The notes beneath the pieces are model-generated. The model saw only the letters and a list, made by a program, of their open reading frames with translations. It made no database searches and was not told where the DNA came from. Of a stretch of DNA of 64,000 bases, positions 1 through 7,908 are shown piece by piece (the stretch's first letter is position 1; each line of letters opens with the position of its first letter). Location of the stretch: assembly GCF_002368035.1 (NCBI RefSeq), contig NZ_AP018222.1, positions 5,157,508 to 5,221,507 on the forward strand, given 5' to 3'. Made by a program: the position numbers and the translations under genes. The DNA is from Nostoc linckia NIES-25 (lineage in GTDB: Bacteria > Cyanobacteriota > Cyanobacteriia > Cyanobacteriales > Nostocaceae).

Positions 1-77
1 GGGAAAAGGGAAAAGGAACAAATTTAATCTTTCCCCCTTACCCCTTTCCCTTTCCCCTTATCCTCTTCCTATCCCCT
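1..77. repeat. Purine/pyrimidine hairpin repeat (GGGAAA family), copy 1, cut by window edge
   Basis: G/A-rich tract followed by AAATTTAATCTTTCC and a C/T-rich tract that can pair with the first arm. The same core (AATAAATTTAATCTT or its reverse) occurs near 3128-3237, 5978-6067 and 61136-61225. It overlaps the 3' end of the leftward lyase gene and may act as its terminator, though there is no canonical U-run. Confidence 0.6.
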
Positions 78-650
78 AGCATGATTTTGAGCGATCATTT
101 GCTCTAGCAGTTGTTGAGAAACACAACGACGCTCGGAACAATAAGCTATCAAGTTGATTCCGTTCATCATTCGCACGCTGCTAACTCTGACACGAAAATC
201 ATCCGTGACAAACCAACAACGTTCTTGTCCTTGGTTGTTGTCATAATCAGTAGCAATCGTCAGCACTCCATCATGAGCAAATTGATATCGGCTAATAACC
301 GGAATGCTCTCTACATAACCTTGGTTGCGGATTAATTTCCCAGAAAGCCTCGTTTCATCGTCAGGAATGTCAACCAAAATGGCAGCATTATCGGCGTTCG
401 GCGGTCTTGTGTCTAGGTTAGCTTGCCATCCAAAGCTAGCGCCTCCGGTTGCTTTATCTGGCTCTATTCCTTGTGCCTTACAGACTTCTTGGACTTTGGG
501 ATCGTCTTTTTCGATAACTGTAACGATTAAATTCGACTCACCCGACTCATCTGCGGCTGAGTCAAAGTGATGAACCGAACGCTCTGTAAACCATATGCCT
601 TCACTTTTACGGAAGAAGTCAATCATTGACAAAGGTGGTATCATATGCAT
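69..650 (-). CDS. CpcS/CpeS-family phycobiliprotein bilin lyase
   Basis: 193-residue protein of the CpcS/CpeS lyase family. These lyases have a lipocalin-like barrel and attach bilins to the Cys-84-equivalent residue of phycobiliproteins in the cytoplasm. Family signs are the N-terminal DFFRKSEGIWFTERSVHHF block and a later LIRNQGYVESIPVISRYQF block with CWFVTDDFRVRVSSVRM. It aligns in pattern with the second CpcS/CpeS protein at 6183 but is clearly divergent, so it may serve another subunit (CpcU/CpcV or CpeU type). Start: an AGAGG lies 12 nt before this ATG. The Met at residue 9 (626), where other family members begin, has no visible RBS. Placement beside the cpe operon supports a role in phycobilisome assembly. 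The exact substrate cannot be read from sequence. Confidence 0.85.
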   Translation of the reverse strand: MHMIPPLSMIDFFRKSEGIWFTERSVHHFDSAADESGESNLIVTVIEKDDPKVQEVCKAQGIEPDKATGGASFGWQANLDTRPPNADNAAILVDIPDDETRLSGKLIRNQGYVESIPVISRYQFAHDGVLTIATDYDNNQGQERCWFVTDDFRVRVSSVRMMNGINLIAYCSERRCVSQQLLEQMIAQNHARG

Positions 651-1020
651 CTATTTGGAAACCTCTTTTAAAAGAATACTTTTGGCAAAATCTTGTTGTA
701 TAGCACGAGGCAGCTATGCAGAAGGCAGAAGGTAAAACTATTGCTATTCCTAGCATTCACGCTTTAAAAATGTCCTAACCTATATGACTACCGCTATAAT
801 CCTAGCGATCGCTATCTGATGGAAACAGGCAATGGGCAATAGGCAACAGATTTTTTCACCAATGATTTTGGATTAATGTACTACCTTTTGTATTATTTGT
901 ATTGTTTGGATTAATTATTTTGTTGTTATGTAAAATTTACAGATGACAGCTTGCATTTTATCTTTTTTGGTTCCTTGAGTGAAAGAATTATTTCAATAGG
1001 TTTTGTTAGTTTCATATCTG
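651..1020. other. Intergenic, no gene seen
   Basis: AT-rich spacer between divergently transcribed genes, so it should hold both promoters. It includes the common filler GGCAATGGGCAATAGGCAAC near 823-845. I see no clear operator, RNA or terminator. Confidence 0.4.
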
Positions 1021-1845
1021 ATGACAAATAGTGAAATTCGCCTGATTACCAGAGAACGCCCCAGTCCAACTCCAGAAATCTTAACAGCCCTCAAAGCAGG
1101 ACTTCCTTTAGAAAAAGTAGATTTGAGTGAATTCAATCTGCGGGGAGTTGATTTAAAACAAGCTAACTTAACTCAAGCCAAGCTACTAGGAGCTGACCTC
1201 AGTGGGATGGTCTTGAGTGATGCAAATCTCGGTGGAGCCGATTTGCGAGGTGCAAACCTGCAAGGAGCGGATTTGAGTGGAGCAAATTTGCAGGGAGCTT
1301 ATTTAAACCGTGCTGACCTGCAACAAGCGAATCTCAGCGGGGCAAATTTGCAAGGAGCTAAACTGCAAGTAGCGTGTTATGATACACAGACAAAATGGCC
1401 TGAAGAATATAACTACAAAGGTTCGGGAGCAGTGGGGCCAGGTGCTAATCTTAATGGCGCTTATCTCAACACGGCTTTTTTACGCAATGCAGATTTGCAA
1501 GGAGCTAATTTGCGCGGAGCTTACCTCAGCGGTGCTGACCTGACTGGAGCAAATTTACAAGGGGCGGCTTTGAGTGGTGCTGACTTGAGTAAAGCTTATT
1601 TGACGGGGGCTTGCTTACGGAATACTAGATTAACTGGAGCCAATTTGCAGGGTACAGATTTGCGAGCAACCGATCTGACTAACGCAGAAATGGAGCATCT
1701 TGAGAGTATTGCCGGGGCAGATTTTAGTCTTGCCCAAGGACTGACAGAAGCAACCAAAGCTATGCTTGGCAGCCGTCCAGCATCAGAACTCGATGTTTGG
1801 AACGCCTACACTCGCAAAACAACTCGTGAAAGTTTAAGTGGGTGA
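1021..1845 (+). CDS. Pentapeptide-repeat protein
   Basis: 274-residue protein dominated by A(D/N)LXX pentapeptide repeats, for example ANLQGADLSGANLQGAYLNR, expected to fold as a right-handed quadrilateral beta helix. The repeats run from about residue 35 to 235 and are interrupted near residues 118-140 by a non-repeat loop (VACYDTQTKWPEEYNYKGSG). N- and C-terminal caps lack repeats. There is no signal peptide or membrane segment, so it is probably cytoplasmic. Such proteins are abundant in cyanobacteria and most have no known function; a protein-interaction or scaffolding role is only an inference. Start: ATG at 1021 is preferred over an upstream TTG at 1003 that would add six residues. Its proximity to phycobilisome genes may be chance. 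Confidence 0.85.
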   Translation: MTNSEIRLITRERPSPTPEILTALKAGLPLEKVDLSEFNLRGVDLKQANLTQAKLLGADLSGMVLSDANLGGADLRGANLQGADLSGANLQGAYLNRADLQQANLSGANLQGAKLQVACYDTQTKWPEEYNYKGSGAVGPGANLNGAYLNTAFLRNADLQGANLRGAYLSGADLTGANLQGAALSGADLSKAYLTGACLRNTRLTGANLQGTDLRATDLTNAEMEHLESIAGADFSLAQGLTEATKAMLGSRPASELDVWNAYTRKTTRESLSG

Positions 1846-2021
1846 ACAAAAGTTATGAGTTCTGGTAGGCAATAGATAAAGAAAGTCTCTTGGCGCTGGG
1901 GTTTGACGATGGCAAGCAGGGGGAGCAGGGGGAGAAGGGGAAGCAGCGGGAGCAAGAAAAATGATTTGTATCAATAATTTCGTGAAATGGTATTGGTATA
2001 AATTACATATTCTGAGTTGTT

Positions 2022-2273
2022 TTACACAGCTTGCCACTTCTGTTTGAGAAGGGCTAAAAATGTAGCGTATCCTTCGGAAAAACCGGGCGGATCTGGTAGA
2101 ACATATTGTGGAAATTCTTTATACGATCGCCAAGGTTCAGAAGCATGATGCCGTAAATACAAGGCACATTCTGAGGAACCTGGTAATCGCCAAGTCATTT
2201 GGCCAGTTGGTATATCAGTCACAAATCTCTCCCGAACTCGAAGAATTTGATATTTTATTCTAGATTTTCGCAA
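2022..2273 (-). CDS. Small conserved-looking hypothetical protein
   Basis: Up to 83 residues, rich in aromatic and proline residues: YLRHHASEPWRSYKEFPQYVLPDPPGF, then a helical tail ending LLKQKWQAV. No family recognised. The composition looks like a real protein rather than a shadow, and no other gene competes for the interval. The open frame begins at a TTG (2273). An internal GTG or ATG about 20 residues later could be the true start, since there is no strong RBS upstream of the TTG. It lies between the pentapeptide gene and the HEAT-repeat gene and is co-directional with the latter, 114 nt downstream of it. Confidence 0.5.
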   Translation of the reverse strand: MRKSRIKYQILRVRERFVTDIPTGQMTWRLPGSSECALYLRHHASEPWRSYKEFPQYVLPDPPGFSEGYATFLALLKQKWQAV

Positions 2274-2387
2274 AATGCCCGGATATTTTGCTCGAATTTA
2301 AGATAAAATAAAGTATTACCTATATTTATGTTGAGTTCGTTCGCATCATTAAGTTTATTCACAAAAATCTTAAACCACTTCGCTTTG

Positions 2388-3071
2388 CTATCGTGGCAAC
2401 AAGTCTTCTAAAGCAGCTCCTACAACTCGGTGATCCTTATCCTGTCTGAGTTGGTTGAGGGCTGCTTTTGCTTGAGGTTCGTCAAATCGTTTGAGGGCGT
2501 AGGCAACCCGCACGCGCATCCGCCAAGATTCAGTATTTACCAGGCTTAGTATTTGAGACAATGCTGCAACATTTAGGGTAGAGCCAGCCAGTAAGCCTAG
2601 CGCATCAACAGACGATTCCTGAACTGTAAAATCTTCATCTTTTAAACCCTGAACGCAGATATCAAATAATTCTTCAGGACAATCCATTTCCGCGATCGCT
2701 GCGAGAATAGTACGACGGACTAACCAGTGGTCATCCTGATAATATGTCAAAACTAGATGAGAAACTGCTATTCTCCCAAATAGAGATAAAGAATTTGCTG
2801 CCTCAGCTCGCACGTTCGGTGTATCGTCGAATTTCATAATTTGGATCAAAGCAGCAAAAGATTCTGCTGATTGTTGCTTACCCAAACCCCTTGCTACAAA
2901 GGAACGCACCAAAAATTCTGAGTCATGGAGTTTACTCGTTAACAGAGGGACTGCAACTTCTGATTCATACTCTTTGAGCGCGGCGATCGCTTTCAAACGA
3001 TACTGAAAATCTGGATTCTCCAGTTCAGCTTTAATTTTATCGATTTCCATAACTGCATTTATTAACGTCAT
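2388..3071 (-). CDS. HEAT-repeat protein, phycobilisome lyase/chaperone (E/F clan) type
   Basis: 227 residues made almost entirely of HEAT-like (PBS-lyase) repeats of about 30 residues, such as LLTSKLHDSEFLVRSFVARGLGK and IMKFDDTPNVRAEAANSLSLFG. Related proteins are bilin lyases or their chaperones (CpcE/F, PecE/F, CpeY/Z/F) or degradation adaptors (NblB). The size is close to CpeZ/CpeF/CpcF-like proteins and smaller than CpeY or CpcE. Its place next to a CpcS-family lyase and the cpe linker operon makes a phycoerythrin lyase or chaperone role plausible. The exact subfamily cannot be told by eye. Start: ATG at 3071; a second Met at residue 8 is possible. Confidence 0.8.
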   Translation of the reverse strand: MTLINAVMEIDKIKAELENPDFQYRLKAIAALKEYESEVAVPLLTSKLHDSEFLVRSFVARGLGKQQSAESFAALIQIMKFDDTPNVRAEAANSLSLFGRIAVSHLVLTYYQDDHWLVRRTILAAIAEMDCPEELFDICVQGLKDEDFTVQESSVDALGLLAGSTLNVAALSQILSLVNTESWRMRVRVAYALKRFDEPQAKAALNQLRQDKDHRVVGAALEDLLPR

Positions 3072-3127
3072 TCTTTACTTTATTTTACAAATGTCAAAAA
3101 ATAGCGATCGCATTTGGGAAGATTACT

Positions 3128-3237
3128 AGGGAATGGGAAGAGGACAAGGGGGAAAGGGAAAGGGGTAAAGGGAAAAGGGAAAGATTAAATTTATTCCTTT
3201 TCCCTTTACCCTTTAACCTTTTCCCTCTCCCCAATGC
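3128..3237. repeat. Purine/pyrimidine hairpin repeat (GGGAAA family), copy 2
   Basis: A run of G/A blocks, the core AAGATTAAATTTATTCC, then matching C/T blocks. This gives a long imperfect hairpin between the divergent HEAT-repeat and phycobiliprotein-like genes. It is followed by the filler CCCATGCCCATTGCCCATTG and three copies of ATGACTA that run into the next start codon. Confidence 0.7.
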
Positions 3238-3275
3238 CCCATGCCCATTGCCCATTGCCCAATGACTAATGACTA

Positions 3276-3857
3276 ATGACTAAATTAAGCGAAACTGTTA
3301 AGCAATTAATAACCAAAGCCAGAATTGTCAGCTTTGCACAGTGGGAACAGTCCCATCCTCCAGCAGCGATCGCTATATTCCAAGCTGCGGATGATAATCT
3401 TCGCTATTTGAGTGACGAAGATGTATTAGAGATCCAATCTTTATCACCTAATTATTCTGCCTTAATTCCTGTTGCACAGTTATTGCGCGATCGGGCAGCC
3501 GAAATCGTTGATGAAGCAAGAGTTCAGGTTTTGCTGACTTATCCTGAAATTATCGAGCCTGGGGGAGGTCTTTATCCAGCTGAACGCGCTCAAGCTTGCT
3601 GGCGAGATTTTTGGCATTTTCTTCGCTGCATCACTTATGGTATCGCGGGTAGCCACGCTGAATACACTAGTCCTACAGGACTGCACTATATGAATTTGCT
3701 TTATCAGGAATTACAAGTTCCGTTGGATGCAATGGTTTTGGGCTTAAAAAGTATTAAAGCTGCTAGTTTGAAACGCTGCCAAGCCAATGACCAAGAAATT
3801 ACTCCTTATTTTGACCATTTAATTACCCAATTAGCTGCTTTCCAAATTCAGCAGTAA
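3276..3857 (+). CDS. Orphan phycobiliprotein-like (phycobilisome globin-fold) protein
   Basis: 193 residues with the phycobiliprotein fold signature. The segment AQACWRDFWHFLRCITYG matches the C-x-R-D...LRY..Y helix that carries the alpha/beta-84 chromophore. The candidate bilin cysteine is Cys108, with Arg110 and Asp111 at the positions that normally hold the bilin. The N-terminal helices (QLITKARI...YLSDEDV) also fit. It is longer than the usual 161-177 residues and lacks the canonical second half, so it is not ApcA/B, CpcA/B or CpeA/B. It stands alone, with no partner subunit gene beside it, just upstream of the cpe linker operon. Possible roles are a minor antenna subunit, a bilin carrier or a regulator. 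The start codon is embedded in an ATGACTA repeat and no RBS is visible. Confidence 0.75.
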   Translation: MTKLSETVKQLITKARIVSFAQWEQSHPPAAIAIFQAADDNLRYLSDEDVLEIQSLSPNYSALIPVAQLLRDRAAEIVDEARVQVLLTYPEIIEPGGGLYPAERAQACWRDFWHFLRCITYGIAGSHAEYTSPTGLHYMNLLYQELQVPLDAMVLGLKSIKAASLKRCQANDQEITPYFDHLITQLAAFQIQQ

Positions 3858-3939
3858 AAAGTGATGCCATTTTTAGATATCAAAAAATTGGCGTTGCTGA
3901 TTTCATGTATGAAAACGATTGTGCATTATATCAAAATCC

Positions 3940-3972
3940 TAGTAGAGACGTTGCAATGCAACGTCTCTACTA
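3940..3972. repeat. 33-bp perfect palindrome, TAGTAGAGACGTTGCA arms
   Basis: Two 16-nt arms around a single A. A second copy (27 bp of the same sequence) lies at 19313-19339, and decayed relatives occur near 48360 and 53501. It is a dispersed cyanobacterial palindromic element in the 426-bp gap upstream of cpeC. Downstream of it (to 4283) the DNA is AT-rich and presumably holds the cpe operon promoter. Confidence 0.85.
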
Positions 3973-4283
3973 GCAATTGCAACGTCTGTGCATCTGGATT
4001 CTATACCGCAATTTTGCCTTAAGGATCGATAAAGTACTAAAAAAACTTAAATTTCTCTCAAGTATCATTTAACTTAACAAATTTTAATAAATATCGCTTC
4101 GCGATCGTATCAGAATGTGTAAAGGCATAATGATGTAAAAAATTCAAAAAACTTGAATTATGGACGTTCAGAGCAATTTTTAAGGCTCTAGCTCTCCCTC
4201 TTGTTTAAAGTCATGTAAAGTTTTTTAACATCTGCTGAATATCATTCTCATAAAATTTAGTTGTTAACTGGGAGATAGTTTGA

Positions 4284-5147
4284 ATGGCTTTCGGACCAGC
4301 ATCACGATTAGGGGTCGCTTTATTTGAAGACACCGATCCCGTCGATCTGTGGCCAGGTCGCTCTAATGAGGAAATTGAAACCATAATTAGAGCTGTCTAC
4401 AAGCAAGTTTTAGGCAATGCCTATGTTTTAGAGAGCGAGCGGGTAAGTGTTCCGGAATCCCAACTCAAACGGGGTGAAATTAGCGTTCGTGAGTTTGTGC
4501 GTCAAGTCGCTAAGTCGGAACTTTATCGATCGCGCTTTTTTGATAGCGTTCCCCGCTATCGGTCGATTGAATTAAATTTCAGACATCTTCTTGGTCGTGC
4601 GCCATTAGATCTAGAAGAAACCCGTTCGCATAGCACTATTCTGGATACAGAGGGTTTTGAAGCTGACATTGATTCTTATTTAGACAGCGACGAATACCAA
4701 GAGACTTTTGGCGAAAACACTGTACCCTACATTCGCGGCTACAAAACTGAAGCAATTCAGAGCTTGGTTCAGTTTAGCCACTTATTCCAGTTAGTACGTG
4801 GTTCTGCTAGCAGCAGTCTCAAAGGTGACTTAGCTGGTAAACAGCCGAAATTGAACAGCTTAGTAATTCAAAACACCCCTAGTCCTGTGGTTTCGCCACT
4901 CAGCAAGGGCGCTACATTCCGCAATCCAACATCTACTCCGAGAACCCGTCAAGGCGTGGGAGCAAGTGATGATGGTAAGGTATACCGGATTGAAGTCACC
5001 GGTTACAAGGCAAATGTGGTAAATAGTATTTCCAAGTTTCGCCGCAGTAACCAAGTCTATTTCGTACCCTACAATCAACTATCACAAGAGTATCAAAGGA
5101 TTCACAAGCAGGGTGGTGTAATTGCTAGTATCACTCCTGTCAATTAG
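4284..5147 (+). CDS. cpeC: Phycoerythrin rod linker polypeptide (CpeC type)
   Basis: 287 residues. An N-terminal PBS linker domain (about 15-160; landmarks AVYKQVLGNAYVLESER, VREFVRQVAKSELYRSRFF, ELNFRHLLGRAPLD, IDSYLDSDEYQETFG) is followed by a flexible Ser/Pro-rich spacer and a C-terminal CpcD-like domain (about 233-287, VYRIEVTGYKA...IASITPVN). It links hexamers within phycobilisome rods. Length and two-domain build match CpeC. The order linker-linker-cpeS-cpeT-cpeR mirrors the cpeCDESTR operon of Fremyella diplosiphon, which supports phycoerythrin over phycocyanin. A GGGAG sits 9 nt before the ATG. The next linker starts 36 nt downstream, so the two are probably cotranscribed. Confidence 0.88.
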   Translation: MAFGPASRLGVALFEDTDPVDLWPGRSNEEIETIIRAVYKQVLGNAYVLESERVSVPESQLKRGEISVREFVRQVAKSELYRSRFFDSVPRYRSIELNFRHLLGRAPLDLEETRSHSTILDTEGFEADIDSYLDSDEYQETFGENTVPYIRGYKTEAIQSLVQFSHLFQLVRGSASSSLKGDLAGKQPKLNSLVIQNTPSPVVSPLSKGATFRNPTSTPRTRQGVGASDDGKVYRIEVTGYKANVVNSISKFRRSNQVYFVPYNQLSQEYQRIHKQGGVIASITPVN

Positions 5148-5183
5148 AGAATCTATTTACAAACTAAGCTTGGGAAAAGGTAC

Positions 5184-5942
5184 ATGGGAAGCATTGTTAT
5201 AAATTCCCCAAAGGTGGAGCTATGGCCAACTAGCTCTACCGAAGAAGTGGAAGCAGTGATTCGAGCCGTCTATAAACAAGTTTTGGGTAACGCTCACTTG
5301 TTAGAAAGTCAGCGGCTCGTAACTGGAGAATCGCAGCTGCGCGATCGCAAAATCAGCGTTCGTGACTTTGTGCGAATCGTCGCAAAATCCGAGATTTACC
5401 GTAGTCGGTTTTTTGAAACCACTGCTCCTTATCGGTTCATTGAACTCAACTTTAAACATCTCTTAGGCCGCGCTCCCCTAGATCAGTCAGAGATTTCTGA
5501 CCATATCACTCGTACCATTGAAAACGGTTATGACGCAGAGATCGATTCCTACATCGATAGCCCGGAGTATGAGGCTAACTTTGGCGATAACACTGTACCC
5601 TACTATCGGGGAAACAGCAGCCAAGTAGGACAAAAGCAAGTCGGTTATAACCGAATTTTTGGTATTGTTCGTGGTGCAGCTGAAAGCTCAAGTACCCTCA
5701 AGTCCTCGCAGCTGGTATACTCAGTAGCAACCAATAGCGCTGCTAAAATTAAGTTACCTTCTGTTATCGGTAGTACTGAAAAGAGATTTAAGATCGTCGT
5801 TCAGGGTGGAAGCGGAAAATTTAATAATCCCCTCCGCCGCGCCACAACCGAGTACATCGTTCCTGCTAGCAAGATTACACCGCAAATTCAGCGGATTAAT
5901 CGCACTGGTAGCAAGATTGTTAGCATCACAGAGATAGTCTAA
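5184..5942 (+). CDS. Phycoerythrin rod linker polypeptide (CpeD/CpeE type)
   Basis: 252 residues with the same layout as the preceding linker: PBS linker domain (about 10-160; VREFV is replaced by VRDFVRIVAKSEIYRSRFF, then ELNFKHLLGRAPLD), a short spacer, and a C-terminal CpcD-like domain (about 195-252, KRFKIVVQGGSGKF...IVSITEIV). The size fits CpeD or CpeE of Fremyella; which one cannot be decided without alignment. Only two CpcD-bearing linkers are present where Fremyella has three, so this operon is one linker short. RBS-like GGGAAAAGG lies just upstream of the ATG. It is 36 nt after cpeC and 240 nt before cpeS; that gap holds a hairpin repeat. Confidence 0.87.
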   Translation: MGSIVINSPKVELWPTSSTEEVEAVIRAVYKQVLGNAHLLESQRLVTGESQLRDRKISVRDFVRIVAKSEIYRSRFFETTAPYRFIELNFKHLLGRAPLDQSEISDHITRTIENGYDAEIDSYIDSPEYEANFGDNTVPYYRGNSSQVGQKQVGYNRIFGIVRGAAESSSTLKSSQLVYSVATNSAAKIKLPSVIGSTEKRFKIVVQGGSGKFNNPLRRATTEYIVPASKITPQIQRINRTGSKIVSITEIV

Positions 5943-5977
5943 AAAATAGGGATTGGCCAAACAGGGAATTGGGCATT

Positions 5978-6067
5978 GGGTGGGGAAAAGGTTAAAGGGT
6001 AAAGGGTAAAGGAATAAATTTAATCTTACCCCTTTTCCCCTTACCCCTTTCCCCCTTGTCCTCTTCC
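5978..6067. repeat. Purine/pyrimidine hairpin repeat (GGGAAA family), copy 3, inside the cpe operon
   Basis: A G/A-rich arm, the core GGAATAAATTTAATCTTACC, and a C/T-rich arm, forming a large potential hairpin between the second rod linker and cpeS. If transcribed it could lower cpeSTR expression relative to the linkers. That effect is inferred. Confidence 0.7.
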
Positions 6068-6182
6068 ATGCCCCAGTTCCTAGTACCCAATCCCTAATCC
6101 CTTATCCCAGGTTTGATAAAAAGTAAAATAAACTAGCATCATATACACTGATTGTAAACTGCTTTTTCAAATCGCTTTTGTA

Positions 6183-6719
6183 ATGAAAATTACTGAATTC
6201 TTTGAACTTTCAATTGGACGGTGGCGATCGCAACGTAGCGGTCATCACTTAGCATTCGCCCATTTTGAAGAAGTTTTGTCTACCATTGACATTGAATCTC
6301 TATCTACCGACGATCCGGCAGTGCGAGAAATATGTAAATTATATGACGTTAGTACTAGTGATATTACTCACCCATTTCGCATGACTTGGGAAGGTGAATC
6401 AGACTGGGACGATAAACCAATCTCTGGCAGTACAGTGCTCGTACCAATTCCCGATATTGAAAATCCTTCTAAAGGCAAACTCTTGCGGGAAAAGGGATAT
6501 GCCGAAACAATCCCGGCAGTAGGTAAATACCACCTGAGTGATGATGGTGTTTTTACCCTACTGACACAGTATGACCTCGCTGCGGCTGAAGAACGAATTT
6601 GGTTTGCTAACCCAAATCTCCGATTTCGCGTATCGATGATAAAAACCAGCGATGGTAAAGGCGTGACAACCGCTTCCTTTTCTTCAGAAATTCGGTCTTT
6701 GTCAAGTTCAACAAGTTAG
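6183..6719 (+). CDS. cpeS: Phycoerythrobilin lyase CpeS
   Basis: 178-residue CpcS/CpeS-family lyase. The start MKITEFFELSIGRWRSQRSGHH is the family's classic N-terminus (FF..S.G.W.S.RS.HH), followed by RMTWEGESDWDD, LLREKGYAETIPAVGKYHLSDDGVF and ERIWFANPNLRFRVSMIK. These lyases carry phycoerythrobilin or phycocyanobilin and ligate it to the Cys-82/84 site of phycobiliproteins. CpeS of Fremyella acts on phycoerythrin subunits. Position between the rod linkers and cpeT supports the name. It is only loosely similar to the other CpcS-family protein at the window's left edge, so the two probably differ in substrate. Confidence 0.88.
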   Translation: MKITEFFELSIGRWRSQRSGHHLAFAHFEEVLSTIDIESLSTDDPAVREICKLYDVSTSDITHPFRMTWEGESDWDDKPISGSTVLVPIPDIENPSKGKLLREKGYAETIPAVGKYHLSDDGVFTLLTQYDLAAAEERIWFANPNLRFRVSMIKTSDGKGVTTASFSSEIRSLSSSTS

Positions 6720-6946
6720 CAATGTTCGCTGATGAGTGCTAACCGCCAACCGTCAACAGTTAACGTCTATAAAAAGTGTTTATGCTTTTTGAGCGTACAC
6801 CAAATTATCTAATACCAATTTGAAAAAAGAATGCGACAGATACATACTTCTGAACCTTTGTTCTGTTTGGCTTTCTTAATGCGTGAATTTTGAATGCGTG
6901 AATTTTAAATTAGTATAATTTTGTCTTGTCACTCCTGAGGTTGAAT

Positions 6947-7576
6947 ATGACAATAGCACCTAGTGACTCCAACACTAAGTCTAGCGATTTGCTCACCTTA
7001 GCTTGTTGGATGGCAGGAGATTTTAGCAATCAAAAGCAATCTTTTGCAAATCCTCAGCTTTACGCGCACATCCACATTTTTTTTCGTCCTTTACCATTTG
7101 AGTTTTTTTCTGCGGTCGGTTTTTATTCTGAACAAGCATATGACCACGACTTATGGACACCCTATCGCCAGGGAATACATAAATTAGTAGATTTAGGCGA
7201 TCGCATTTATATCGAAAATTACAGCTTGAAAGACCCTATACTTTATGCAGGTGCCGGTCGTGAATTAGATATTCTTAAAACCATCACCCCAGGAAGTATC
7301 GAACGGCGCTATCACTGTTCAATGATTTTTGTTCGAGAAGGTGAAATGTTTCGCGGTAATGTAGAACCAGGAAATCAATGTTTAATTTCTCGCAATGGTC
7401 GCCAGACATATCTTATTAGCGAAGTAGAAATAACTGAGCATACTTGGGTAAGTCTAGATAAAGGCATGGATATTGAAACCCACGAACAAATATGGGGTTC
7501 AACTGCTGGGCCTTTGCAGTTTGAAAAACGAGAAAGTTTTGCTGATGAATTGAATGCGGTGAACGCATTATGTTAA
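6947..7576 (+). CDS. cpeT: CpeT/CpcT-family bilin lyase
   Basis: 209 residues of the CpcT/CpeT family. Landmarks are LACWMAGDFSNQKQSF at the N-terminus, IHIFFRPLPFEFFSAVGFYSEQAYD, PYRQGIH, and GRELDILKTITPGSIERRYHCSMIFV. CpcT attaches phycocyanobilin to Cys-153 of phycocyanin beta; CpeT is its phycoerythrin-side relative. Start: ATG at 6947 is chosen over a TTG seven codons upstream because family members begin near this Met and a CCTGAGG box lies just upstream of it. The stop overlaps the cpeR start region by 7 nt, so cpeT and cpeR are almost certainly cotranscribed and perhaps translationally coupled. Confidence 0.88.
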   Translation: MTIAPSDSNTKSSDLLTLACWMAGDFSNQKQSFANPQLYAHIHIFFRPLPFEFFSAVGFYSEQAYDHDLWTPYRQGIHKLVDLGDRIYIENYSLKDPILYAGAGRELDILKTITPGSIERRYHCSMIFVREGEMFRGNVEPGNQCLISRNGRQTYLISEVEITEHTWVSLDKGMDIETHEQIWGSTAGPLQFEKRESFADELNAVNALC

Positions 7577-7908
7577 TTCAGCTCGAATCTGTTAAATCCA
7601 AAATGTTACCTCCACTGGCTGAAAAAAAAATGCGCTGCTGGATTCGCAGTCGCCACTTGATTTGTTCGGGTAACTTTTTTATCTTCGAGACATTAGAATA
7701 TACGACGATTGAAAGGTTTTCTGAATGTGTAGCTTCTTTAGGAGGAACAGTAATATCTGTTGACCCCGTTAATAAAATTTGGATGGGCGATCATCGCCAA
7801 GTTATTCTATATCAAGCAAAAGCAAGTTTACACACACCTCATCACACATTGAAACAATACTGGATAAAATACGGTGGTTTCTATACTAGATTTGATGTTC
7901 GTTGTTGA
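7570..7908 (+). CDS. cpeR: CpeR, activator of phycoerythrin gene expression
   Basis: 112 residues. The body (MLPPLAEKKMRCWIRSRHL, FETLEYTTIERFSECV, GGTVISV, YWIKYGGFYTRFD) matches what I know of CpeR, a small protein needed for expression of phycoerythrin genes in Fremyella diplosiphon, where cpeR is also the last gene of the cpeCDESTR operon. Mechanism is not established; no classical HTH is visible. The start at 7570 overlaps the end of cpeT. A start at the internal Met (7603, MLPPLAEKK) would give the usual length of about 101 residues and is a real alternative. Its presence suggests green-light control of this locus. Confidence 0.83.
   Translation: MLIQLESVKSKMLPPLAEKKMRCWIRSRHLICSGNFFIFETLEYTTIERFSECVASLGGTVISVDPVNKIWMGDHRQVILYQAKASLHTPHHTLKQYWIKYGGFYTRFDVRC

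Noticed and set aside
1834..2037. 67-codon reverse frame with SPSPPAPPACHRQTPAPR
   Set aside because: Translation of GGGGGAGCAGGGGGAG-type filler; no support.
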